Shown: positions 16,363 to 22,738, numbered from the stretch's first letter. The stretch: DNA of 24,443 bases from JBNGDW01 sp049975325 (GCA_049975325.1 JBNGDW010000014.1:1-24443), one strand, 5' to 3'. Notes: a model not told the origin generated them from the sequence alone. Program-made: numbers and translations.

Positions 16363-17661
16363 ATGGAAACTTGGCATAAGATAATAATTGGTGACTCAAG
16401 GCAAATGAAAGAGGTTCCAGATGAATCTATCCATCTCATTATTACCTCTCCTCCATATTGGCAACTAAAAGATTATGGTAATGGGAAACAGATAGGTTTC
16501 AATGATACTTATGAAGAGTATATCAACAATCTTAATTTGGTCTGGAATGAGTGCCATAGGATTTTGCATAAGGGTTGTCGTTTGTGCATTAACATCGGAG
16601 ACCAGTTTGCCCGGTCAGTTTATTATGGGAGATACAAAGTTATTCCAATAAGAACAGAGATAATTAAGTTTTGCGAAAACGCTGGTTTTGACTATATGGG
16701 AGCTATTATCTGGCAGAAAGTCACTACTTGCCATACCACTGGTGGAGCAACTGTAATGGGTTCTTTCCCTTACCCAAGAAGTGGTATTCTTAAACTCGAT
16801 TATGAATTCATCTTGATTTTCAAAAAATATGGTAATCAGCCGAAAGTAAGTCGCGAGGTTAAAGAACAGTCGAAATTGACCCAGGAAGAATGGAATCAAT
16901 ATTTTACTGGGCACTGGAATTTTCCAGGAGAAAAACAGGATAGACATTTAGCGATGTTTCCTGAAGAACTACCCAAGCGACTTATTAAAATGTTCAGCTT
17001 TGTTGGCGATACGGTGCTTGATCCATTCCTTGGAAGTGGCACAACTTCTTTGGCTGCCAAAAATCTGGATAGAAATTCTATTGGATACGAAATAAATGAT
17101 GATTTCCTGCCAATCATAAAAGAAAAACTTGGATTAAAGCAAAGTACTATTTTTCAAAATGTTAGATATGAGATAATCACGCAGGAAGATATGAGAATAG
17201 ATTTTAAAGAAGAGATTAATAGATTGCCTTATATCTTCAAAGATCCTATAAGATTTGATAGAAAGATTGACCCCCGAAATTTAAGGTTTGGCTCTAAAAT
17301 AGACAATTCTCATTCTGAAAGTGAAAGAGAAGCATATTATACTGTGAAAGAAATAATCTCACCAGAAATTTTGATTTTAAATAATGGATTGAAAATCAGG
17401 TTGTTGGGTGTAAAAGAGAATCCAGAAAAGATCAGAGAGGCTATTCAATTTTTAAGAGAAAGAACTTGTGGACAAAAGGTATTCATAAAGTTCGATACTA
17501 CAAAGTACGATGAGGAAAATAACTTACTTTGTTATCTTTATTTATGGAATAAGACTTTTTTAAATGCCCATTTGATTAAAAATGGTCTGGCTGATGTAGA
17601 TACTTCCCTTGATTACAAATACAAGTCAAAATTTTTAACTGAGAAAAGGAGGACAAAATAA
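16363..17661 (+). CDS. Beta-class DNA methyltransferase (likely N4-cytosine) fused to an SNase-like domain
   Basis: The 432-residue modification enzyme has its motifs in beta-class order. Motif IV, T28-S-P-P-Y-W33, comes first; this SPPYW form is typical of N4-cytosine methylases. The AdoMet motif I, DPFLGSGTTSLAAKN (220-234), follows, with VTTCHTTGGATVMGSFPYPR as a probable target-recognition segment between. About residues 325-432 are a second domain: VKEIISPEILILNNGLKIRLLGVKENPE through FLNAHLIKNGLADVD follows the staphylococcal nuclease/thermonuclease beta-barrel pattern. The SNase Arg35 and Glu43 equivalents are present, while the DGDT acidic pair and Arg87 are not, so this part probably binds DNA without cutting it (inference). 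It overlaps the next gene by 1 nt (TAATG). Confidence 0.88.
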   Translation: METWHKIIIGDSRQMKEVPDESIHLIITSPPYWQLKDYGNGKQIGFNDTYEEYINNLNLVWNECHRILHKGCRLCINIGDQFARSVYYGRYKVIPIRTEIIKFCENAGFDYMGAIIWQKVTTCHTTGGATVMGSFPYPRSGILKLDYEFILIFKKYGNQPKVSREVKEQSKLTQEEWNQYFTGHWNFPGEKQDRHLAMFPEELPKRLIKMFSFVGDTVLDPFLGSGTTSLAAKNLDRNSIGYEINDDFLPIIKEKLGLKQSTIFQNVRYEIITQEDMRIDFKEEINRLPYIFKDPIRFDRKIDPRNLRFGSKIDNSHSESEREAYYTVKEIISPEILILNNGLKIRLLGVKENPEKIREAIQFLRERTCGQKVFIKFDTTKYDEENNLLCYLYLWNKTFLNAHLIKNGLADVDTSLDYKYKSKFLTEKRRTK

Positions 17662-18293
17662 TGGCAAAAGAATGGATATTAAATCAGGCGAATATGAGGT
17701 GGGGTTTGACAAAGAAAAACAAAGTTGGTCCAGTTTCAGAATTGATAAGAAAGTGTTCCCCTAAGTCCTTGAAGGATTGGGAGGAGTATTATTATAAAAA
17801 TGTATACTCCAAACAGCATTTGGAAGAACTTGGGAGAAGGCTATACATAAAGATAACTGAAGTATGTCAAGCAGAAATAGAAAGCATAACAGAGGAGGCT
17901 TGTATTGATTTTATCATCAATTTGGTAATTGGTAGAACCTACGACGGGTATCAGTCTGAAATACGAACCATTTATGGGCAATTACAAGAGGCATTAGGTG
18001 TTAAAGTGGAACCGGCCCCGGATGAATGGGATAGAGGATACAATGTTGATTTCTTCATCAAGGTGAATGAGAGATATATTGGGCTTCAAATTAAACCGGC
18101 AGGATATGCTTACATTACCCAAATCATCAACGAACTTAAATTTCAGAAAAATACACATGAGAAATTTACTGCCAAATATAGAGGTAAAGTATTCTATGTT
18201 ATCTCAGTAAAAGAAGGGAAAAAGAAGATTATCCATAACCCCTCGGTTATTGAAGAAATCAGAAAAGAAATTGAGAGATTGAAAAAAGAATGA
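17661..18293 (+). CDS. MjaI-like type II restriction endonuclease
   Basis: This 210-residue partner of the preceding methylase is translated through a TAATG overlap, with AAAGGAGG (17645-17652) inside the upstream gene. The sequence (AKEWILNQANMRWGLTKKN, VGPVSELIRKCSPKSLKDWEEYY, APDEWDRGYNVDFFIKV) fits what I remember of the MjaI restriction endonuclease family, whose founder recognises CTAG. The PD-(D/E)xK core appears as NVDFFIKVNERYIGLQIKP, with Asp in VDFF and Gln-x-Lys where Glu-x-Lys is usual. A helix rich in Glu (ITEVCQAEIESITEEACIDF) may supply another acidic residue. Family assignment comes from memory of the pattern and is not certain; the restriction role is well supported by its position. 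Confidence 0.75.
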   Translation: MAKEWILNQANMRWGLTKKNKVGPVSELIRKCSPKSLKDWEEYYYKNVYSKQHLEELGRRLYIKITEVCQAEIESITEEACIDFIINLVIGRTYDGYQSEIRTIYGQLQEALGVKVEPAPDEWDRGYNVDFFIKVNERYIGLQIKPAGYAYITQIINELKFQKNTHEKFTAKYRGKVFYVISVKEGKKKIIHNPSVIEEIRKEIERLKKE

Positions 18294-18305
18294 CGCCACC
18301 GCATC

Positions 18306-18338
18306 GCCTAACACAGCATATACGCTACTCCGCCATAG
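18306..18338 (+). repeat. attC-like element, left half
   Basis: It begins 12 nt after the restriction endonuclease stop with GCCTAACACAGCATA (18306-18320), then continues so that 18316-18338 matches 16211-16233 at 22 of 23 positions. The element is lost after GCCATAG: the right-hand half seen at 16239-16317 is missing, and an acr3 ribosome binding site (AAGGAGG, 18361-18367) soon follows. CCTAACACAGCATA recurs exactly at 21583-21596. Confidence 0.5.
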
Positions 18339-18376
18339 AACCTTATCTGCCATTGGCTTAAAGGAGGAAAATAAAA

Positions 18377-19511
18377 ATGGTTGAGAAAAGGAAATTATCT
18401 GTTTTTGAGAAATACCTAACGCTCTGGGTTTTGCTTTGCATTGGTGCAGGCATCTTTTTAGGGAGGATAGCGCCTGAGGTTGCGGTTAAATTGGATTCTC
18501 TTTCAATATATAATGTGTCCATTCCCATTGCTATCTGTTTATTCTTTATGATGTATCCAATTATGGTAAAGATAGATTTTGCAGAAGTAGTAAAAGCTGC
18601 AAAAACGCCTAAACCTGTGATTTTAACATTATTCATCAATTGGGCAATCAAGCCGTTTACCATGTACCTGATTGCTTCATTCTTTCTGGGATACCTGTTC
18701 AAAGGGTTCTTGCCTGGGACTGAGATTATTAAAACAGGACAAGAAGTTGAATTATGGAGAAGTTACATATCTGGTGCAATACTTCTTGGAATTGCACCCT
18801 GTACTGCAATGGTTCTGATGTGGAGCTATCTTGCAAAGGGCAATGATGGGCTTACTTTAGTTATGATTGCCATAAATCCCCTGACAATGCTCGTGCTTTA
18901 TGCACCTCTTGGAGGATTTTTACTTGGTGTAAATGCAATGCCTATACCCTGGCAGACAATATTGCTTTCAGTAATGATTTATGTAGCTTTGCCATTGATT
19001 GCAGGATACTTTTCACGTAAGTGGATTATCAAATCCAAAGGGTTAGAATGGTTTAATACAAAATTTTTGCATTGGCTCACACCTATTAGCACATCTGCAC
19101 TCCTTGCCACATTAGTGCTTTTGTTCTCTTTTAAGGGAGAAATTATAACTGAGAACCCTCTGACTGTATTATGGATTGCTATTCCTCTTTTTATCCAGAC
19201 AATATTCATTTTTACTCTGGGATACTTTATTTTAGCGAGATTACTAAGACTCTCCTACCACGATGCCGCTCCCTCTGCAATGATTGGTGCTTCAAATCAT
19301 TGCAGAGGGAGCAATTGCAACAGCAACCATGCTTTTTGGATTGTCTTCGGGTGCAGCGTTAGCAACGGTGGTCGGTGTTTTGATTGAAGTTCCTGTGATG
19401 CTTATGCTTGTTTCGGTTTGTAAGAGATACTGTCATTTATTTGAAGAATGCCATTTAGATTTACCACAGTGCAGACATAGATATGTAAATGTTGAAGTGG
19501 AGGATGCATAA
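18377..19511 (+). pseudogene. acr3: Arsenite efflux permease Acr3, frameshifted
   Basis: Acr3 exports arsenite across the inner membrane. The first frame (18377 to about 19300) gives some 308 residues of a ten-helix permease, including the essential cysteine C142 in GIAPCTAMVLMWSYLAKGN and INPLTMLVLYAPLGGFLLG. At GASNH (about 19288-19300) the family continues FEVAIATA, but this frame degenerates. The expected C-terminus resumes one base out of phase as AEGAIATATMLFGLSSGAA, then VVGVLIEVPVMLML, up to the stop at 19511. A single extra base in CATTGCAG explains it: removing one T restores HAEGAIAT in perfect length register. The break sits in a perfect hairpin at 19268-19312. It is either a true recent pseudogene, a sequencing or assembly error at the hairpin, or, less likely, recoding. 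A Cys/His-rich tail (CKRYCHLFEECHLDLPQCRH) follows the last helix. No arsR is adjacent. Confidence 0.85.
19268..19312. repeat. Perfect 18-bp inverted repeat inside acr3
   Basis: GCTCCCTCTGCAATGATT (19268-19285) and its exact complement AATCATTGCAGAGGGAGC (19295-19312) flank a 9-nt loop. The right arm replaces codons that should encode the conserved HFEVA segment of Acr3. The left arm encodes the normal APSAMIG. The pattern suggests that the right arm was copied from the left by template switching. Confidence 0.95.
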
Positions 19512-19681
19512 TGGGTAGAAGATTTAGTCCTCATATCACGAGATTATCGAAGAAATTTGTCTGCATAGTTGCAAGGAGAGAAACTATTAATGGTGCAATT
19601 CAACTTATCCATGCTAATATGGATAGGATAATACGGGAAAAAGAAAAAGGCGAAAATAGAAAACATTTAGTATTCTTATAA
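19511..19681 (+). CDS. Small basic protein between acr3 and trxB
   Basis: A 56-residue open frame (MGRRFSPHITRLSKKF... to ...NRKHLVFL) whose ATG overlaps the acr3 stop as TAATG, the same coupling as in the methylase-endonuclease pair. It stops 11 nt before trxB. It is strongly basic, mostly helical in character, with a single Cys and no membrane segment. I do not recognise it. The tight packing on both sides supports a real gene. A role with arsenite export or redox balance would be inference from position only. Confidence 0.55.
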   Translation: MGRRFSPHITRLSKKFVCIVARRETINGAIQLIHANMDRIIREKEKGENRKHLVFL

Positions 19682-19692
19682 GGAGAGCTCTT

Positions 19693-20619
19693 ATGGATAG
19701 AAAAGATGTAATTATTTTAGGCGGAGGACCTGCGGGATTAACCGCTGGAATCTATGCGTCAAGAGAATTGCTCAAAACCTTATTAATTGAGAAACAAGCG
19801 ACAGGAGGGCTACCAGCAACTACTGATTTAATAGAAAATTATCCTGGTTTCCCAGATGGCATAAACGGGATAGAACTTATGAGGCTTATGCGTACTCAAG
19901 CACAAAAGTTTGGAACAGAAATTCAAGAATACGAAGAGGTAAAAAGTATAATTCCACAAGGTAGAAAAATAATAGTCAAAACAAATAAGGAGCAATATGA
20001 GGCTCTCAGCGTGATAATTGCTACAGGAAGTGTTCCAAAACCATTAAATATTCATGGTGAGAGGGAATTTACGGGCAGAGGCGTTTCTTATTGTGCAACC
20101 TGCGATGGTCCATTATATAGAAACAAAAAAGTCGCCATAGTAGGTGGTGGAAATGCGGCTGCAGAAGAGGCACTATTTTTAAGTAAATTCGCTCAAGAAG
20201 TAATTTTGGTTCACAGGAGGAGTGAATTGCGTGCTACAGAAATATTACAAAAAAGGCTCCACGGTAAAGAAAAGATAAAATTTCTGCTTAATCATAACCT
20301 TATCTCTATAAACGGTAATGATATGGTTACTTCTATCACTGTAAAAGACCGTGAGAGTGGTGAGGAAAAGGAAGTTAAGGTTTCAGGCGTCTTTGTATAT
20401 GTAGGATTACTGCCAAATTCAAATTTTGTAAAAGGCGTTGTAGAGTTAGATGAAAAAGGGTATATAGTTACAAACGCAAAGATGGAGACATCGGTACCAG
20501 GCATATTTGCAGTGGGTGACATTCGAAGCAATCAGGTTCGCCAGATATCCACTGCCTGTGGCAACGCTGTAACAGCAGTTATAAATGCAGAACATTATAT
20601 AAGAGAGATAAGGGAGTAG
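19693..20619 (+). CDS. trxB: Thioredoxin reductase (NADPH, FAD)
   Basis: TrxB passes electrons from NADPH through FAD to thioredoxin. At 308 residues it is the low-molecular-weight bacterial form. It has an N-terminal FAD Rossmann motif GGGPAGLTAGIYAS and ENYPGFPDGI. The redox-active C134-A-T-C137 lies in YCATCDGPLYRNKK, directly followed by the NADPH motif VAIVGGGNAAAEEAL and the 2'-phosphate-binding HRRSELRA. GIFAVGDIRSNQVRQISTACGNA is the second FAD signature. AAGGAG precedes ATG 19693. Because it follows acr3, it may serve arsenate reduction through thioredoxin (ArsT-like). It would also supply reductant to DsbD. The organism may have another trxB elsewhere. Confidence 0.96.
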   Translation: MDRKDVIILGGGPAGLTAGIYASRELLKTLLIEKQATGGLPATTDLIENYPGFPDGINGIELMRLMRTQAQKFGTEIQEYEEVKSIIPQGRKIIVKTNKEQYEALSVIIATGSVPKPLNIHGEREFTGRGVSYCATCDGPLYRNKKVAIVGGGNAAAEEALFLSKFAQEVILVHRRSELRATEILQKRLHGKEKIKFLLNHNLISINGNDMVTSITVKDRESGEEKEVKVSGVFVYVGLLPNSNFVKGVVELDEKGYIVTNAKMETSVPGIFAVGDIRSNQVRQISTACGNAVTAVINAEHYIREIRE

Positions 20620-20691
20620 ATTATGGGTGAAGAAGAGTACTTCTGATTTTTATACAGCATATTTACATAAACAAGAAAATGGGAGGGAAGA

Positions 20692-21330
20692 ATGAAGATT
20701 ACAATAATTTATGATAATACTGCTTTCAGGAAAGACCTTCAAGCTGATTGGGGTTTTTCTGCATTAGTTGAGATAGAAGATACTACAAAAATCCTTTTTG
20801 ACACCGGAACCAATGGAAGGATTTTGCTCAATAATATGGAAAAACTAAAAATAGAGCCAGCATCAATTGATGAGGTTTTTATTTCTCATGCTCATTTTGA
20901 CCATGCTGGCGGCCTTTCCGAATTCTTGAATGTGAATTCTAAAGCAAAAATTTATATCCCTCCTTCATTTCATGGAGTAAAAGGAAGGGAAGTTATTAAG
21001 CTTGGGAAACCAACAAAGATTCACAAAAATGTATTTTCTACAGGAGAATTAGAGAGAATTGAACAATCAATGGGAGTGGTAACTTCCAAAGGAATAGTTT
21101 TAATTGTTGGCTGTTCTCATCCTTATATGGGAAACATTTTAAATGCAGCTCGAGAATTTGGTAAAATTTATGCAATAATTGGGGGGATGCATGGATTCAG
21201 TGAATTTGAATTATTTAAGGATTTAGAGTTGATTTGCCCTACTCATTGCACCCAATACAAAGCAGAACTTAAAAGATTATATCCAGAAAAATATATTGAA
21301 GGAGGGGCCGGAAGGATAATTGAAATTTAA
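20692..21330 (+). CDS. MBL-fold metallo-hydrolase, COG1237 type
   Basis: A 212-residue metallo-beta-lactamase-fold enzyme. The metal motif H66-A-H68-F-D70-H71 lies in FISHAHFDHAGGLSEF. Downstream come GCSHPYMGNI with the third-site His and IIGGMHGF with another. A near-terminal CPTHCTQYKA provides further His/Cys residues typical of COG1237. Members of this group are annotated as dihydropterin-aminobenzene phosphate synthase-like, after an archaeal methanopterin enzyme, but in bacteria the substrate is usually unknown and I would not transfer it. GGGAGGG precedes ATG 20692. It lies 72 nt after trxB in the same direction; the gap contains CAGCATA (20655-20661). Confidence 0.88.
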   Translation: MKITIIYDNTAFRKDLQADWGFSALVEIEDTTKILFDTGTNGRILLNNMEKLKIEPASIDEVFISHAHFDHAGGLSEFLNVNSKAKIYIPPSFHGVKGREVIKLGKPTKIHKNVFSTGELERIEQSMGVVTSKGIVLIVGCSHPYMGNILNAAREFGKIYAIIGGMHGFSEFELFKDLELICPTHCTQYKAELKRLYPEKYIEGGAGRIIEI

Positions 21331-21567
21331 ATGAAAGTTTTTACTATTCATGGGCAATTGGATTATATAAACAAAAACGAAAAGAAGAATTAAAGACATA
21401 TGCTTCAAGAGAGACTTTTGAAGAAACTATAAGAAAGTTACTCAAGAAGGCCAAAAAGAAGACTTAGTAGAAAAATTAGTGCTATTGTAGAAGAACAAAT
21501 AAAACGCTTACCTAATATTGCCGTTGGAGAATTGGCAAAAAGAATTGATGAAATTGTTTTTGAATAA
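21331..21567 (+). pseudogene. Decayed small gene of unknown function
   Basis: This gap of about 350 nt before trmO has coding-like stretches in three frames that join with two or three shifts. They are SWAIGLYKQKRKEELKTYA followed by SRETFEETIRKLLK, then EGQKEDLVEKLV, then ISAIVEEQIKRLPNIAVGE and LAKRIDEIVFE ending at TAA 21565-21567. The composition is highly charged and helical. A short intact frame, MKVFTIHGQLDYINKNEKKN (21331-21393), starts directly at the MBL gene stop but is only 20 codons. I cannot name the parent family. The attC-like fragment starts 16 nt after the last stop. The remaining 21623-21677 shows nothing but a weak ribosome binding site for trmO. Confidence 0.4.
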
Positions 21568-21582
21568 ATTTTCAGGACTTTA

Positions 21583-21622
21583 CCTAACACAGCATAAAAG
21601 GCTTCGTCCGCCAGCTGGCAGA
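21583..21622 (+). repeat. attC-like left-end fragment joined to GC palindrome
   Basis: CCTAACACAGCATA (21583-21596) is identical to 18307-18320. Ten bases on, TCCGCCAGCTGGCAGA (21607-21622) is a slightly mutated copy of the dispersed palindrome. No right end (CGTTATACG) is visible before trmO starts at 21678. Confidence 0.45.
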
Positions 21623-21677
21623 CTTCTCTTATCCACAAAATCTCTACTCAAAATCTTATACACTAAAGGACAAAACT

Positions 21678-22163
21678 ATGAACGAGATAAAGTACAAGCC
21701 AATTGGAATTATTCATTCGCCTTTTAAAAAACCTACCGGAACACCCATACAACCCGCAGCTGGTAAGAGTATCAAGGGAACTGTTGAGGTATTCCCAGAA
21801 TATGCTGAGGGCTTAAAAGACTTGGAAGGATTCTCTCACATTATCTTAATATATCACCTCCATCTATCCCAAGGCTGGTGTCTAAAAGTAAAGCCATTTA
21901 TGGATAATGAGCTACGAGGAGTCTTTGCAACCAGGGCTCCAAGCAGACCAAATCCAATCGGTCTCTCGGTAGTACATCTTGTTAGAATCGAAAAGAATAT
22001 ATTATACATTCAAGATTTAGACATTGTAGATAAAACCCCTCTGCTGGATATCAAACCTTATGTGCCAGAGTTCGAGACAAAAGAAGTAAAAAAATTAGGA
22101 TGGCTTGAGAAAAATGTGCATAAACTTCCCTCATCCGCCGGCTGGCGGATGGAAGATTCATAA
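21678..22163 (+). CDS. trmO: tRNA N6-threonylcarbamoyladenosine (t6A37) methyltransferase TrmO / TsaA
   Basis: TrmO adds a methyl group to N6 of t6A37 in certain threonine tRNAs, using AdoMet bound in a beta-barrel fold. The 161 residues contain YKPIGIIHSPFKKPTGTPIQP, VEVFPEYAEGLKDLEGFSHI, the AdoMet-binding FATRAPSRPNPIGLS and ILYIQDLDIVDKTPLLDIKPYVPEF, all core family signatures. ATG 21678 is the family start. The last ten residues, SSAGWRMEDS, are encoded by a copy of the dispersed GC-rich palindrome (22135-22150), so the C-terminus appears to have been rewritten by repeat insertion. It converges with the minus-strand gene at 22220. Confidence 0.93.
   Translation: MNEIKYKPIGIIHSPFKKPTGTPIQPAAGKSIKGTVEVFPEYAEGLKDLEGFSHIILIYHLHLSQGWCLKVKPFMDNELRGVFATRAPSRPNPIGLSVVHLVRIEKNILYIQDLDIVDKTPLLDIKPYVPEFETKEVKKLGWLEKNVHKLPSSAGWRMEDS
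22129..22155. repeat. Palindromic repeat within the trmO 3' end
   Basis: TCCGCCGGCTGGCGGA (22135-22150) extends to a longer hairpin with CATCCGCC against GGCGGATG and outer CTTCC against GGAAG. It is the cleanest copy in this window of a family also seen at 1863, 16224 and 21607, and the only one inside a coding region. Confidence 0.85.
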
Positions 22164-22178
22164 AATAAAAAGCTCAGC

Positions 22179-22201
22179 CCTAATTCCACTAAAAATAGGG
22201 A
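22179..22201 (-). terminator. Possible terminator of the minus-strand operon
   Basis: Read on the minus strand, CCCTATT pairs with AATTAGGG (one bulged base) around a loop of about 8 nt, and CTGAGC then TTTTTATTTT follows. It lies in the convergent gap just beyond the Mut7-C gene stop. The stem is only 7 bp, so this is tentative. Confidence 0.35.
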
Positions 22202-22219
22202 AGAATCTAGCCTAAAAAT

Positions 22220-22708
22220 CTACTCTCCTATTTTGTCTTTGTATATTCCAATACTTTTTAGCCATTCTTGCGCATGGGTAATATGTGTCCCAGCCCAATA
22301 TACCCTGCCGCATCGAATACAGTGAGTAAATTTGTCGTGCATATGATAGACATACGGTGGGACAAGCCTTTTTACTCTCTCTTTATCAATGGGGAATGTT
22401 TTTATGTTACAAATCGGACAGCGAGTGAAAAAATCATCTATAGATAAAGGAATCCTGGCATTGAGTTCTCTCAATTGTTCATCTACTTTGTCCGAATGAA
22501 TTAGAATAACCGGGATATTATACTTCCGTTTCAGCCATTTATGGTTGCGAGTAAGTACGATACGGTTTTCGCTTATGGCGATGCTGAGCAGGATTGCAGG
22601 CTCTATTTTATTGGAGTAATAAGCATCGTAGCCGAGTATCCTTAGCCATTTTGCAAGTTTTCCCAGCATTTTATCTACTGCAAAGCGTTTTGGTGTATAA
22701 GTAGTCAT
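22220..22708 (-). CDS. Mut7-C RNase-domain protein
   Basis: A 162-residue protein of the Mut7-C (DUF82) family: a PIN-like RNase domain followed by a zinc ribbon. RFAVDKMLGKLAKWLRILGYDA carries the conserved Asp12 and Asp28, and RIVLTRNHKWLKRKY is the second active-site segment. The zinc ribbon is C97-P-I-C100 and C130-I-R-C133 followed by GRVYWAGTHITHAQEWL. In the segment usually read LTRD, this protein has LTRN (Asn55), which may weaken metal binding. The bacterial role is unknown, presumably RNA turnover or tRNA-related. It starts 30 nt after the upstream TIGR04076 gene with no strong Shine-Dalgarno. Confidence 0.88.
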   Translation of the reverse strand: MTTYTPKRFAVDKMLGKLAKWLRILGYDAYYSNKIEPAILLSIAISENRIVLTRNHKWLKRKYNIPVILIHSDKVDEQLRELNARIPLSIDDFFTRCPICNIKTFPIDKERVKRLVPPYVYHMHDKFTHCIRCGRVYWAGTHITHAQEWLKSIGIYKDKIGE

Positions 22709-22738
22709 TTTATCTCACTGTGCACCTTCCTTGGCAAA

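Noticed and set aside
16185..16439. Overlapping open frames on both strands across the attC-like element
   Set aside because: They exist only because the GC-rich element lacks stops; compositions are repeat-like and they overlap the methylase start.
19288..19330. Programmed ribosomal frameshift in acr3
   Set aside because: There is no slippery heptamer with a downstream spacer. The hairpin coincides with the break instead of following it, and Acr3 proteins are normally single-frame. Mutation or read error is simpler.
20623..20646. Seven-codon frame MGEEEYF after trxB
   Set aside because: Too short to support as a gene; no conserved context.
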